Part shown: positions 9,240 to 17,260 of the stretch, piece after piece | How positions within the stretch are numbered: the stretch's first letter is position 1 | How the letters are laid out: each line of letters opens with the position of its first letter | DNA from: CAZGXI01 sp964529715 | GTDB lineage: Bacteria > Chloroflexota > Anaerolineae > Aggregatilineales > Ch27 | Direction: 5' to 3' | Assembly (NCBI GenBank): GCA_964529715.1 | Contig: CAZGXI010000011.1 | Location: 1 to 64,000, forward strand | Length of the DNA: 64,000 bases | Notes under the pieces: generated by a model | What the model saw: the letters and a program-made list of their open reading frames with translations, nothing else | The model's database searches: none | What the model was told of the DNA's origin: nothing | Made by a program: the position numbers and the translations under genes

Positions 9240-9547
9240 GGCGGCGGGGACTGTCGCCTTTAGGCGACAGGGGAATGCGCCTTGCCCCTTTCGCAACCTC
9301 GTGCTATCCTGTGAACATACGGTCGGGCAACAGGCGTCCGCAGGATCATCGCCTCAGCGCGCGTCCGCTGCGGCGCTTTAACAACTTCAGGTATCGGGTT
9401 GTGTGAGGAAGGCGCACACGTAAAATCTGAACCGTACATAAGAGAGAACCTCTTTCCAGGCCCGGACGGGGCCTTCGGAGCGTAACGTAGACCGCTGGGT
9501 CCTGCGTGCTTCGAGAAGCCGCCGCCTTTACGCGGCGGAGTCGTCAC
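9240..9547 (+). mobile_element. Probable IS200/IS605-type non-autonomous element (tnpB-less relic)
   Basis: About 300 bases without a gene. Near the left limit is a perfect 8-bp-stem hairpin at 9251-9270 (ctgtcgcc/ggcgacag, loop ttta). Near the right limit is a GC hairpin, ccgccg...cggcgg, at about 9521-9539, followed by gagtcgtcac. Subterminal hairpins at both ends are typical of IS200/IS605 elements. The stretch 9461-9506 matches 21195-21240, downstream of a TnpB remnant, at roughly 38 of 46 positions, and the terminal 30 bases also align. I infer an element that lost its tnpB but kept its ends and perhaps its guide-RNA scaffold. Exact borders are uncertain. Confidence 0.55.
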
Positions 9548-9580
9548 AATAGAAAAAAACAGCAAAAACGAGGCCCGGTC

Positions 9581-10360
9581 ATGACTCGAGTCCCGATTCT
9601 CGTCCTCGCGCTGGCAGTCGTGCTGTCTGCCTGCCAGACCGCCGCGCCCACGCCATCCCCCACCCCGACGAGGCAGGCCGCGCTGACGAGCACCCCTATC
9701 CCCGCGACCGCCACCGACGATCCGTTCGCCGAGGCGCGCGCCGAACTGCTGGCGGCGTTGCGCGCCGACCCGTTGATCACCGATCCGCACGTGTTAGAAG
9801 CTCTCGCCGCCGTGCCGCGCCACGAGTTTGTGCCGCCAGAACATCTAAGCCGCGCCTACGGCAACTATCCTCTGACCATCGGCTATGGCCAGACCATCTC
9901 CCAGCCGCTCGTGGTAGCCTGGATGACCCAGGCGCTGGAACTCGAACCGGACGATGTGGTGTTGGAGATCGGCACGGGGTCAGGCTACCAGGCGGCGGTG
10001 CTATCGGCCTATGGGGTGGCGCACGTCTACACCATCGAGATCATCGGCCCGCTGGCCGAGCAGGCCACTGCCCGGTTGGAGCGCCTGGGTTACGCCAACG
10101 TCACCGTCCGCCACGCCGACGGCTACTTCGGCTGGGAAGAACACGCCCCCTTCGACGCGATCATCGTCACCGCCGCGCCGGACCACGCGCCGCCCCCCCT
10201 GTTGGAACAACTGGCCGAGGGTGGTCACATGGTTATTCCTATCGGACCGGTCGGGGCCTATCAGTCGTTGTGGCTGTTCACCAAAGAGAATGGCGAAATC
10301 ACGTCGCAGAACCTGGGCGGGGTGGCCTTTGTGCCTCTGACGCGCCAGGTGATCGACTGA
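9581..10360 (+). CDS. pcm: Lipoprotein-type protein-L-isoaspartate O-methyltransferase
   Basis: A 259-residue PCMT-family methyltransferase. It methylates isoaspartyl residues in damaged proteins using S-adenosylmethionine. Residues 1-19 form a lipoprotein signal with lipobox LSAC, then a Thr/Pro-rich linker to about residue 45. The enzyme follows: VPRHEFVPPEHLSRAYGN, then IGYGQTISQP, the SAM-binding EIGTGSGYQAAVLS near 128-141, and DAIIVTAAPDHAPPPL. Most bacterial PCMTs are cytosolic, so export is unusual. I chose ATG 9581, which places the signal peptide at the N-terminus. The stop abuts the stop of the convergent Fur-family gene with no gap. Confidence 0.88.
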   Translation: MTRVPILVLALAVVLSACQTAAPTPSPTPTRQAALTSTPIPATATDDPFAEARAELLAALRADPLITDPHVLEALAAVPRHEFVPPEHLSRAYGNYPLTIGYGQTISQPLVVAWMTQALELEPDDVVLEIGTGSGYQAAVLSAYGVAHVYTIEIIGPLAEQATARLERLGYANVTVRHADGYFGWEEHAPFDAIIVTAAPDHAPPPLLEQLAEGGHMVIPIGPVGAYQSLWLFTKENGEITSQNLGGVAFVPLTRQVID

Positions 10361-10801
10361 TTACCCGGCAGCGGGCGGCTCCTGGCAGTCGGCGCAAAAC
10401 CCGTAGACGACCACGTTGATGTCTTGCGCCTCGAAACCATATGACGCAACCGAACGGCGGGCTTCATCCAACATACGGTCGCCGTCAACGTCGATAACCC
10501 TGCCGCAACGCCGACAGACCAGGTTCACATGCGGACGGCTGACCGTGTCGTAGCGTTTGCTGCCGTCGGTGTCTATGCCGACCGGATAGATCAGCTTCAA
10601 CGCCTCCAGCACCTCCAGCGTGCTGTACACCGTCGCCAGGCTCATCGTCGGGAATGCCTCCCGGAGCGCCTCGTAGACATCAGCGGCGGAGGGATGGATG
10701 TTGTTGCGGTAGAGCCAGTCGCACACTGCGATGCGCTGCGGCGTGACTTTGTATCCGGCATCCCGAATGCCCCGGATGAACGGGTTGTTCTGCACTGGCA
10801 T
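10361..10801 (-). CDS. Fur-family transcriptional regulator, PerR-like
   Basis: A 146-residue metal-dependent repressor. It has an N-terminal winged helix (GYKVTPQRIAVCDWLYRNN, then TVYSTLEVLEALKLI) and a C-terminal dimerisation domain with two CxxC pairs, CRRC and CADC, forming the structural zinc site. The regulatory-site region reads RPHVNLVC: one His of the PerR pair is kept and the second is Asn, so the sensed signal (peroxide, Fe or Zn) is uncertain. I chose ATG 10801 (upstream acaggaac); an alternative ATG lies at 10855. It is transcribed away from the DPS-like gene at 11140, and Fur-family-like operators lie between the two genes. Confidence 0.9.
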   Translation of the reverse strand: MPVQNNPFIRGIRDAGYKVTPQRIAVCDWLYRNNIHPSAADVYEALREAFPTMSLATVYSTLEVLEALKLIYPVGIDTDGSKRYDTVSRPHVNLVCRRCGRVIDVDGDRMLDEARRSVASYGFEAQDINVVVYGFCADCQEPPAAG

Positions 10802-10931
10802 GTTCCTGTGACGCGCTCGCTGCGCTCCTTGAACTGCTTCCTGGTTAAATATCATTCCAGGTTATCACAGCATTTCCCCTTCTGACAACCTTTTCTCAGC
10901 GCAAAAGCGCCACCCAAAGTCCCCTAACCCC

Positions 10932-10960
10932 TTGCCGGTCGTCGGCATGTTCGCTATACT
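10932..10960 (+). promoter_or_regulatory. Predicted promoter of the DPS-like gene
   Basis: -35 TTGCCG at 10932-10937, a 17-base spacer, and -10 TATACT at 10955-10960. The predicted start near 10967 is immediately followed by the paired operators. The leader to the ATG would be about 170 bases. Confidence 0.65.
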
Positions 10961-10970
10961 TCGTCTGTAA

Positions 10971-11021
10971 TCTGTAATGATTATAAAAAAGATGTCTTTT
11001 TCATTTTATAAGCATTACAGA
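10971..11021. promoter_or_regulatory. Paired Fur/PerR-like operator (18-bp inverted arms)
   Basis: The arm 10971-10988 (tctgtaatgattataaaa) and the reverse complement of 11004-11021 differ at one position only. Each arm contains a 7-1-7 half-site pair close to the PerR consensus TTATAATnATTATAA: ctgtaatgattataa and ttataagcattacag. The sites sit just downstream of a promoter with TTGCCG-17-TATACT and between a Fur-family gene and a DPS-like ferritin, so repression by steric blocking is a natural reading. An extra tctgtaa copy precedes the first site (10964-10970). The arms could also form an RNA hairpin in the leader, but there is no T-run. Confidence 0.7.
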
Positions 11022-11139
11022 TAGGACGGATGCTTGCCGGTGTCCGGGAGCACCGCGCAAAAGCGCCGGCGCGGTTGCAGGGTCGCCGCCGTCCGGGAGT
11101 GTTCGACCGATGATGGAGCACAACGAAAGGATATTTCTC

Positions 11140-11691
11140 ATGGCAAAAGTGGCACGTGAAATGGTGGAGCGGTCCGGCGTCGATGTGAACGCCCTGCTGG
11201 ACCTGTTGATCAAGAATGCCTCCGCCGAACTGACGACTTACTACTACTACACCATCCTGCGCGTCAACCTGATCGGGCTGGAAGGCGAGGGCCTCAAGGC
11301 CATCGCCGAGACGGCGCGCATCGAGGACCGCAATCACTTTGAAGCCCTTGTCCCGCGTATTTACGAACTCGGCGGCGCGCTGCCGGGCCACATGAACGCC
11401 TTCCACGACATCTCGGCCTGCTCACCCGCCAGTCTGCCGGCAGACCCCACCGACATCAAGGCCATGCTGACGGTGCTGGTCGAGGCAGAACGGTGCGCCG
11501 TGCGCGGCTATACCCACATCTGCAACCTGACCTTTGGCAAGGACCACCGCACCTATGACCTGGCGCTGGCGATCCTGAACGAAGAGATCGAGCACGAATC
11601 GTGGTTCTCCGAATTCCTGGGCGAGGGACCGTCGGGTCATTACCTGCGTCGGGGCGAAACCTCACCCTTTGTGCGCAAGTTCCTGGAATAA
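11140..11691 (+). CDS. DPS-like ferritin (DPSL/thioferritin type)
   Basis: A 183-residue four-helix ferritin-like protein that should assemble into a cage, oxidise Fe(II) with peroxide and store iron. Di-iron ligand motifs are visible: SAELTTYYYY, ARIEDRNHFEAL, EAERCAVRGY and NEEIEHESW. The Cys pair in ERCAVRGYTHICN matches the conserved cysteines of the DPSL branch, which is known from archaea and some bacteria and is distinct from E. coli Dps. I chose ATG 11140, 8 bases after gaaagga. The 170-base leader carries GC-rich potential hairpins. It is probably repressed by the neighbouring Fur-like protein. Confidence 0.88.
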   Translation: MAKVAREMVERSGVDVNALLDLLIKNASAELTTYYYYTILRVNLIGLEGEGLKAIAETARIEDRNHFEALVPRIYELGGALPGHMNAFHDISACSPASLPADPTDIKAMLTVLVEAERCAVRGYTHICNLTFGKDHRTYDLALAILNEEIEHESWFSEFLGEGPSGHYLRRGETSPFVRKFLE

Positions 11692-11950
11692 GCGTACCCC
11701 GCTGAACTGGTGTCTCTTGTAAAAGGCCATCACCCTCCCGGATACGACCTGGGGAAGCCCGGCAACACGGGTTTCCCCGTTTGCGCTGTTGCGCCGCAGG
11801 CCGTCTGGCGGTTCAGGGCTATGTTGTCATCCTGGCGGGCGCGGCTCATTGCCTGCACCGACTCCTCTACGGTATCGTTAGCCTATCGGCTTACAATCTG
11901 GTATTCTATTGCTGCATCACACTCACCGCTGAAGCAAGAAAGGGACTGAT
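11692..11950. other. Intergenic stretch with a terminator-like hairpin
   Basis: A hairpin at 11751-11778 (ggggaagcccg/cgggtttcccc, one mismatch) lies 60 bases after the DPS-like gene. It lacks a proper T-run, so termination is only possible. No supported gene lies in the rest. Confidence 0.4.
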
Positions 11951-12466
11951 GTGGGACGTTTGTTATTATTTATCGGAATTACGCTGTTTTTTGCCGTGCT
12001 ATTGGCCGCGCTGGTGCCGTTGATCTTCCCGGACGTGATGCGGTTCGCCGGATCGCTGCTGTGTGCAGGCAATGAACAGGCGGTCGTGGAACGCAACGAC
12101 TTCAGCGACCGTCACGGAACGGGCTTTACCCTGACCGTTGACTGCATAGGGACAGCGGGACAGCGCCGCACGTTGGATACCTTCGCGGTCATCCTGGTAG
12201 AAATCGGCCTGTTCGTGCCGCCGGCGCTGCTGCTAGGGTTGCTGGGCATGGCATGGCTATGGCGCATAGTCAGGCCCCCCCAGCTCGAACCTGGGCCAGC
12301 AGCATCCCCGCCGATCACCCTTACGGCATCGATGTCCACCCGCCAGCCGGCGACGTCGGGGGCGCTGGCCGATAAGTTGCGCCAGCTTGAGGAAGCCTAC
12401 CACGCCGGGCTGATCACGGCAGACGAGTACAATCGGGAACGCCAGGAAATTCTGGATGGGTTCTAG
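11951..12466 (+). CDS. Membrane protein with C-terminal SHOCT domain
   Basis: A 171-residue protein. Hydrophobic segments lie at about residues 4-26 and 78-102, with a 50-residue loop between them that contains two Cys. The C-terminal 33 residues (LADKLRQLEEAYHAGLITADEYNRERQEIL and so on) fit the SHOCT motif, a short helical oligomerisation module at the end of many small bacterial membrane proteins. Its role is unknown. The start is GTG 11951, preceded by aaaggga. The gene faces a convergent FMN-binding protein gene. Confidence 0.72.
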   Translation: MGRLLLFIGITLFFAVLLAALVPLIFPDVMRFAGSLLCAGNEQAVVERNDFSDRHGTGFTLTVDCIGTAGQRRTLDTFAVILVEIGLFVPPALLLGLLGMAWLWRIVRPPQLEPGPAASPPITLTASMSTRQPATSGALADKLRQLEEAYHAGLITADEYNRERQEILDGF

Positions 12467-12496
12467 GGCGCTCAGCACTGCCCTATCATGCGCCTT

Positions 12497-12973
12497 TCAC
12501 CCTGCGAACACCCAGCGCGTCGCGTCGGCGGGGAAAGAAGTCCAGGCGTAGACGGCGCGCGGACGCAGCCGCCAGCACGGCACGCCGAAGCCCATCTGGT
12601 ACTTTGCCTGGTACGCCGCGTCCAGCCTGGCGACCACCGGATCGGCGGCGTCGGTGAGCATCTCAGCGGTGCCTTCCACCGTCACTACGTCGTTACCATC
12701 TTCCAGGTGGACGGCCATCTTCGGGTTGGTGGCCAGGTTGCGCGCCCAGCGGACGTTGCCGCCGCCGAAATACAGCGCGCCGTCCACCCACACACCCCAT
12801 ACGGGCACGGCGTGCGGCTGGCCATCCGGCGTCGCGGTCACAACCCAGTAGTTACGCGCCTGTTCCATCCGAGCGGTGACGTGGCTCCAGGGCAGCATCC
12901 CCTCGGCGCTGTCGGGAATGCCGTAATCGGGTACGTGAGGGCGGCTCGGCGCGGGAGAAACCGGTTGCGACAT
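12497..12973 (-). CDS. Pyridoxamine 5'-phosphate oxidase-family flavin/F420-binding protein
   Basis: A 158-residue split-beta-barrel protein. Features are RNYWVVTATPDGQPHAVPVWGVWVD near residues 40-65, LYFGGG then ARNLATNPKMAVHLEDG, and VTVEGTAEML. This pattern belongs to the PPOX class that binds FMN or deazaflavin F420 and reduces small substrates; the exact reaction is not readable. ATG 12973 follows a perfect site (aggagg, 8-base spacing). It is monocistronic and convergent to the SHOCT gene. Confidence 0.82.
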   Translation of the reverse strand: MSQPVSPAPSRPHVPDYGIPDSAEGMLPWSHVTARMEQARNYWVVTATPDGQPHAVPVWGVWVDGALYFGGGNVRWARNLATNPKMAVHLEDGNDVVTVEGTAEMLTDAADPVVARLDAAYQAKYQMGFGVPCWRLRPRAVYAWTSFPADATRWVFAG

Positions 12974-13190
12974 GGGGTTGTCCTCCTGTACCTGTTTCAC
13001 TGGAAAAACGAGAACAGCCATTCTACCGCAGCGTGACGCGCTCCGCAACCGTGCGAATCCTGCCCGGCACATCAACGCCGGTGGGCAGGGCGCAGCAGCC
13101 CATCCAATAATTTCTTAACACTCCTTATAGCATCATAGAGAAAAGTTCATGCTAATATATAGATAATTCCGCTAAAGGAGACCCCTGCCG

Positions 13191-14345
13191 ATGTCAGGAA
13201 ACACGCTTGTCGCACTGCTGGTCGCCGGGATAGAGGCTGCGACCCTTCAGGCCCAGGCCGAGGCCACGCAGGCGGCGTTGCAGCAAAACCTGGCGACCAG
13301 CCAGGCGGCGCTTGCCGACCTGGAGAATCGGGCGGCTGACCTGGCCGCCACCACGACCGCCCAAGTCGCGGCCCTGACCGCCGCCGACGCTACCGCCCAG
13401 GCCCTGATGGCAACCGTGCAGGCGCAGGCCGAGCAACTCGGCGCGGCGGAGGCGGTGGCTGTCGTGGGCGATCAACCCACCGCCGATGTGGCAGTCGGCG
13501 CTCTGCTCTACTGGGAGGAATTCGCCCAAAACACCACGTGGGCGACCGGGTTCGGGGCGCAGGGCACGAGCGCCTTTGTGCTTGAAGATCAGTACGTCCT
13601 GGTCGCGTCGCCGAACACCAATTTGTAGATCAACCATTTGCCCCGCGCCGACGACGCCTACCTGGAAGTCCAGACCTTTATGCAAGACTGTCCCGCCGAC
13701 AGTTACATTGCCCTGATGCTGCGGGTGCAAGCGGACGGCGGATACGCCTTCCTCATTTCGTGCGACCTGCGTTTTTGGGGCGCTGCTATCCTGCACACCA
13801 CTACCGATCCGGTGATTCTGGCAATGAACCCGATCACGCGCCTCGGCCTTGATCCCCGGCAGCCGCACATGCTCGGCGCGCTCGGCCAGGGCAACACCCT
13901 GACGTTGTACCTGGATGGGGATGCCTTGGGCAGCGTGACCAACAACCGCTTCCGCGAAGGGCAGATCGGGCTGTACGCGGAAGCGACGAGTGGGATCGCC
14001 GTGGTCCGGTTCGATAACCTGCGCGTGTGGAGCCTGGCCCCTGAAGAAACCGGCGTGGTGGGCGGCGAAGCTGCGCCGTCTGCGCCATCCGCAGCGCCGA
14101 CGTTCGCCTGCGCGCTGCACGTCGAAGGGCGCAGCGTCGCTTTGCGCGTCGGTCCAGATACGCGCTATGCAGTCGGCAGCATCCTGTCGCCGGGCGAAAC
14201 GGTCGAGGTGACGGGGCAGCGCGTGTACGACGGCGTGTTGTGGTGGCGGGTGACAGGCCGCCTGTGGGTCCGCGACGACATGGTCGTCTTAGAAGGCGAT
14301 TGCACCAGTGTGCCGGTGATCGCGCCTGCCCAGCCTGGCGGGTAG
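13191..14345 (+). pseudogene. Coiled-coil / jelly-roll / SH3b protein interrupted by one in-frame TAG
   Basis: One reading frame spans 13191-14345 but is broken by a single TAG at 13626-13628; the downstream part stays in the same frame. The 5' part (145 residues) is an Ala/Gln-rich coiled coil and then the start of a beta domain. The 3' part continues that domain (LamG/DUF1080-like sandwich: LYLDGDALGSV, IGLYAEATSGIAVVRFDNLRVW) and ends in a bacterial SH3 domain (SVALRVGPDTRYAVGSILSP and so on). It could be a recent nonsense mutation, a sequencing error, or a readthrough codon. The ATG has a good site (aaggagacccc). No signal peptide is visible. Confidence 0.7.
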
Positions 14346-14371
14346 AGCGCTGCCCACTTCGGGGAGGCCGT

Positions 14372-15151
14372 TTACCCCACCCCACCGGCCAGACGGACCA
14401 GGATCACCCCGGCCAGGCCTGCCGTGACGCCCACCGCCGCCAGCCAGTCGCGCCCGGTCAGGCGCAGCCGCCGCCGCTCGGTGCGCGGGCCGACACCCAG
14501 GCCGCGCACCGCCATCGCCATCGCCAGGTGATCGCTCAGGCGCACGGAAGCAATCACCAGTGCCGTGAGGATCGGCACGAACTGCCGCACACGCTTCACC
14601 AGCCCGCCTCGCTCCAGGTCCAGGCCGCGCGCCTCCTGTGCCTGGCGGATAGCGGTGTACAGGGCGGCAGCGGTGGGGATGTAGCGCAGCGCCAGGGAGA
14701 TCGTCAGTCCCCAGCCGTAAGGCAGGCCCAACTGCACCAGGCCGCGCACCAGATCGTCTCCGCGTGTGGTGAAGAGGGGCAGCAGCGCCAGCAGGGCCAG
14801 CACATTGGCGCGCAGGGCGATCACCAGCGCCGCCAGCAGCCCGCCGACGGTCAGCCGTGCCGGGCCAATTTCCAGCAACACGCGCCCCGCCGGCACAAAC
14901 CAGGGCTGAATCAGCAGGATCAGCACAGTCAGGGGCAGCAGGCCGCGCAACGCCCAGCGGATTTTCGCCAGCGGCACGCCGCCACTGCGCAGCAGGGCGA
15001 TCACGCTGATGAGCAACAGCAGCAGCAGCACCGCATCCGCCAGCAGAAAGGCAGCCATTCCCCCCGCCAGCGCACCCCACAGCTTGACGCGCGGGTCCAG
15101 CCCGTGCAGCCACGAATCGCGGGGGACATACAGATCGGTGGTGAAGCTCAT
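14372..15151 (-). CDS. Energy-coupling factor transporter transmembrane protein EcfT
   Basis: A 259-residue CbiQ/EcfT-family membrane subunit of ECF vitamin/metal importers. An N-terminal PRDSWLHGLDPRVKLWGAL motif precedes several hydrophobic spans (about 25-65, 70-100, 105-130 and one near the end). The two Ala-Arg-Gly coupling helices that grip the ATPases appear as QEARGL near 170 and AVRGLG near 220. Neither EcfA ATPases nor a substrate-binding S component are adjacent, so the partners must be elsewhere. Confidence 0.88.
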   Translation of the reverse strand: MSFTTDLYVPRDSWLHGLDPRVKLWGALAGGMAAFLLADAVLLLLLLISVIALLRSGGVPLAKIRWALRGLLPLTVLILLIQPWFVPAGRVLLEIGPARLTVGGLLAALVIALRANVLALLALLPLFTTRGDDLVRGLVQLGLPYGWGLTISLALRYIPTAAALYTAIRQAQEARGLDLERGGLVKRVRQFVPILTALVIASVRLSDHLAMAMAVRGLGVGPRTERRRLRLTGRDWLAAVGVTAGLAGVILVRLAGGVG

Positions 15152-15307
15152 GAGTTCGCCCTGCCTGAAAGCTGTGCCCTATCCATGCGCGCCTCTTACG
15201 CGGCAAACGCCGCTCAGCGCGCGAGTCCCCAGATTTTACCAGGGAGGGCGCGGTCACGCCCGAACGACCAGGGCGATTGCATATGGGTTATTTCAACGTG
15301 GATACCG

Positions 15308-15335
15308 GTAGGGACCCGGCATGTCGTGTCCCTAC
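15308..15335. repeat. Hairpin, GTAGGGAC...GTCCCTAC family
   Basis: The arms gtagggac and gtccctac flank ccggcatgtcgt. Relatives lie at 60031-60060 and 62551-62578, with looser members at 21336-21364 and 47766-47785. All are intergenic. Confidence 0.75.
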
Positions 15336-15501
15336 CAAAAGGCGCTTACCCAGATCAAAACTATCGATAGGCAATCCCCCTACCCGAACGACGCCCCGGC
15401 TGGACTTACGCAGCCAATCCTCGTACACTACCTGGAGAGTCAGGGGAAATTCCCTCAGGATTGCAGACCACTGACGGCTATGGAATGTGCAGGTTTTCAT
15501 C

Positions 15502-15598
15502 GCCGGGGACTCAAGTCCCCGGCTACGAAGGTAAAGTCCACTGAAGTGGACTGATAGCCGCTGTCTCGACCCGCATTTTTAGTCCACTGAAGCGGACT
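15502..15598. repeat. Three-hairpin dispersed repeat unit, copy 1
   Basis: Hairpin A (15502-15523, gccggggact/agtccccggc), hairpin B (15535-15552, agtccact/agtggact) and hairpin C (15581-15598, agtccact/agcggact) are spaced as in copy 2 at 21078-21175. The spacers also match (gtctcga, gcattttt), so this is one repeated unit rather than three chance palindromes. Confidence 0.8.
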
Positions 15599-15730
15599 TT
15601 ACAGATTTAGCCAGGGGTTTGAATCTCTGGCGACCGAGTCAGACACGGTCGTTTTTGAAACTTGCACATTGGGTTTGCTGATTGCTGACCACTAACTGCT
15701 GATCGCTGACTGCTTCAAAGGAGAATCCCC

Positions 15731-16651
15731 ATGCCACACCTGATCACCACCCTCGGACCGAAAAGCGCCGACGAACTGGGCCTGATTCTGGCGCACGAGC
15801 ACGTCTTCGTAGACCTGCGCACCTGGGATCAACCCGGCTATGCCGAGGCCGACACCGCCGACGTGATCGCCCTGATGCAGCCGGAACTCGTGCGGGCGCG
15901 GCAGGCAGGCGTGACGGCCATCGTGGAATGCAGCACGGTCGGCGTCGGGCGGCGCGCCGACATCCTCAAGGCGGTCTCCGAAGCCAGTGGCTTTCCGCTG
16001 GTCGCGCCGACCGGTGTCTACCGCGAACCCTGGATTCCAGACTGGGTGCACGCCGCCGCTCAGGAAGAATTGCGCGCCTGGATGACGGGGGAACTTACGG
16101 GCGAGATCGAGGCCAGCGGCGTGCAGGCCGGCTGGATCAAACTCAGCGCGGGCGACGACGGCCTGACCGCCTGCGAGACAAAGGTCCTGCGGGCCGCCGC
16201 CGGGGCCGGGCTGGACACCCACGCCGTCATCGGCAGCCACACCATCCGGGGGCGTGTGGTGCGCGACCAGCTTGATGTCATCGAGGCGGCAGGCTACACA
16301 CCGGAACGCTTCATCTGGATTCACACCCAGGCCGAGCCGGACTTCGACCTGCATCTGGAGATGGCCCGGCGCGGCGCCTGGATCGAGTACGACTCCATCG
16401 GCGGCGAGTGGACGCCGGAGAAGACGCTGCTGCACAATACGCTGCGCGTGTTGGAGGCCGGGCTGGGCGATCACCTGCTGCTCAGCCATGACCGGGGCTG
16501 GTTCGACCCGGCGCAGCCAGGCGGCGGCAAACCGAAGCCCTTCACCTATCTGAGCGAGGTTTTTCTGCCCAAACTGCGCGCCGCCGGGGCCGACGCGGCG
16601 ACCATCCGCCTGCTGACGGTGGAAAACCCCTTCCGCGCCTTCGCGCGCTGA
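15731..16651 (+). CDS. Phosphotriesterase-family metal-dependent hydrolase
   Basis: A 306-residue TIM-barrel amidohydrolase. Metal ligands follow the family pattern: AHEHVFVD near residue 21-28, the probable bridging Lys in GWIKLSAG near 137, His in DTHAVIGSHT near 159 and WIHTQ near 197, and Asp in LLSHDRGW near 255. Family members hydrolyse lactones or phosphotriesters; this sequence could be either, and lactonase activity is the commoner native role. It is 20-40 residues shorter than typical phosphotriesterases. The start has the site aaaggagaatcccc. It stands alone. Confidence 0.86.
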   Translation: MPHLITTLGPKSADELGLILAHEHVFVDLRTWDQPGYAEADTADVIALMQPELVRARQAGVTAIVECSTVGVGRRADILKAVSEASGFPLVAPTGVYREPWIPDWVHAAAQEELRAWMTGELTGEIEASGVQAGWIKLSAGDDGLTACETKVLRAAAGAGLDTHAVIGSHTIRGRVVRDQLDVIEAAGYTPERFIWIHTQAEPDFDLHLEMARRGAWIEYDSIGGEWTPEKTLLHNTLRVLEAGLGDHLLLSHDRGWFDPAQPGGGKPKPFTYLSEVFLPKLRAAGADAATIRLLTVENPFRAFAR

Positions 16652-16819
16652 GGTGGCATTGCACATTCCCACCGGCATTGTTTGGACCATGTTTGAAGGC
16701 TGCTATAGTTCCGTACATATACGGAAAACCAACTGACAGTCGGCAACCATCTTTGCTATCCTGAGGATAGTGTTGGCGTCTTATAGATTTACCAACACAC
16801 GCTTCAGGAGCGAAGAGGG

Positions 16820-17260
16820 ATGAATGTCTGGCGAAGAGTTTATCGGTATGGTCTGCTGGTCGTGTTGCTGACGATGGCTTCGGCCTGCGCGCCCCAGGCC
16901 GACGACGACCTGGCGATTGAACTGCGTTGGAATGGCAATGCCGATCTCGACCTGATGGTGACGGTCCCCAACGGCCAGCGCATCACTTATGCCAACCCGA
17001 TGGCTGGCGGCGGCACGTTGACGACCGATGGGCAAGGCTTTTGCGCAGAAAACGGCGGGCCATCGGAAGAACGGATCACTTTTCCTGGCCAGGCCGAACG
17101 CGGGGAATATTACGTCACAGTCAGCTACAGCCTGGCGTGCGGCGAACCCCTGCCCATTACCTGGGAACTGACGGTGCATAACGGCCACGAAATCATTCAC
17201 CGAACGGGGGAATTGTTGCCCGGCGAGTCGGTCCCGGTCGGGCGCTTTTTGCGCGGGTGA
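16820..17260 (+). CDS. Secreted lipoprotein with DUF2135-like beta-sandwich
   Basis: A 146-residue protein with a lipoprotein signal (hydrophobic residues 10-20, lipobox ASAC, Cys23). The mature part begins a beta-rich domain: LRWNGNADLDLMVTVPNGQR resembles the 'W...aDlDLhv..P.G' signature of DUF2135/YfaP-type domains. It probably sits on the outer face of the membrane; the ligand is unknown. The 3' end overlaps the tail of the convergent LexA-like gene by 64 bases. Confidence 0.72.
   Translation: MNVWRRVYRYGLLVVLLTMASACAPQADDDLAIELRWNGNADLDLMVTVPNGQRITYANPMAGGGTLTTDGQGFCAENGGPSEERITFPGQAERGEYYVTVSYSLACGEPLPITWELTVHNGHEIIHRTGELLPGESVPVGRFLRG

Larger units (their letters stand above)
15152..15730. 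other. 579-base intergenic region made largely of palindromic repeats
   Basis: No gene is supported here. It contains a hairpin at 15308-15335, a three-hairpin repeat unit at 15502-15598, and a gctgattgctgacc-type direct repeat at about 15677-15712. The remainder (15336-15500) shows nothing recognisable apart from a short palindrome (aggggaaattccct). Confidence 0.7.

Noticed and set aside
10971..11021. Terminator reading of the inverted arms
   Set aside because: AT-rich stem with a long loop and no T-run, placed just after a promoter; the operator reading fits better.
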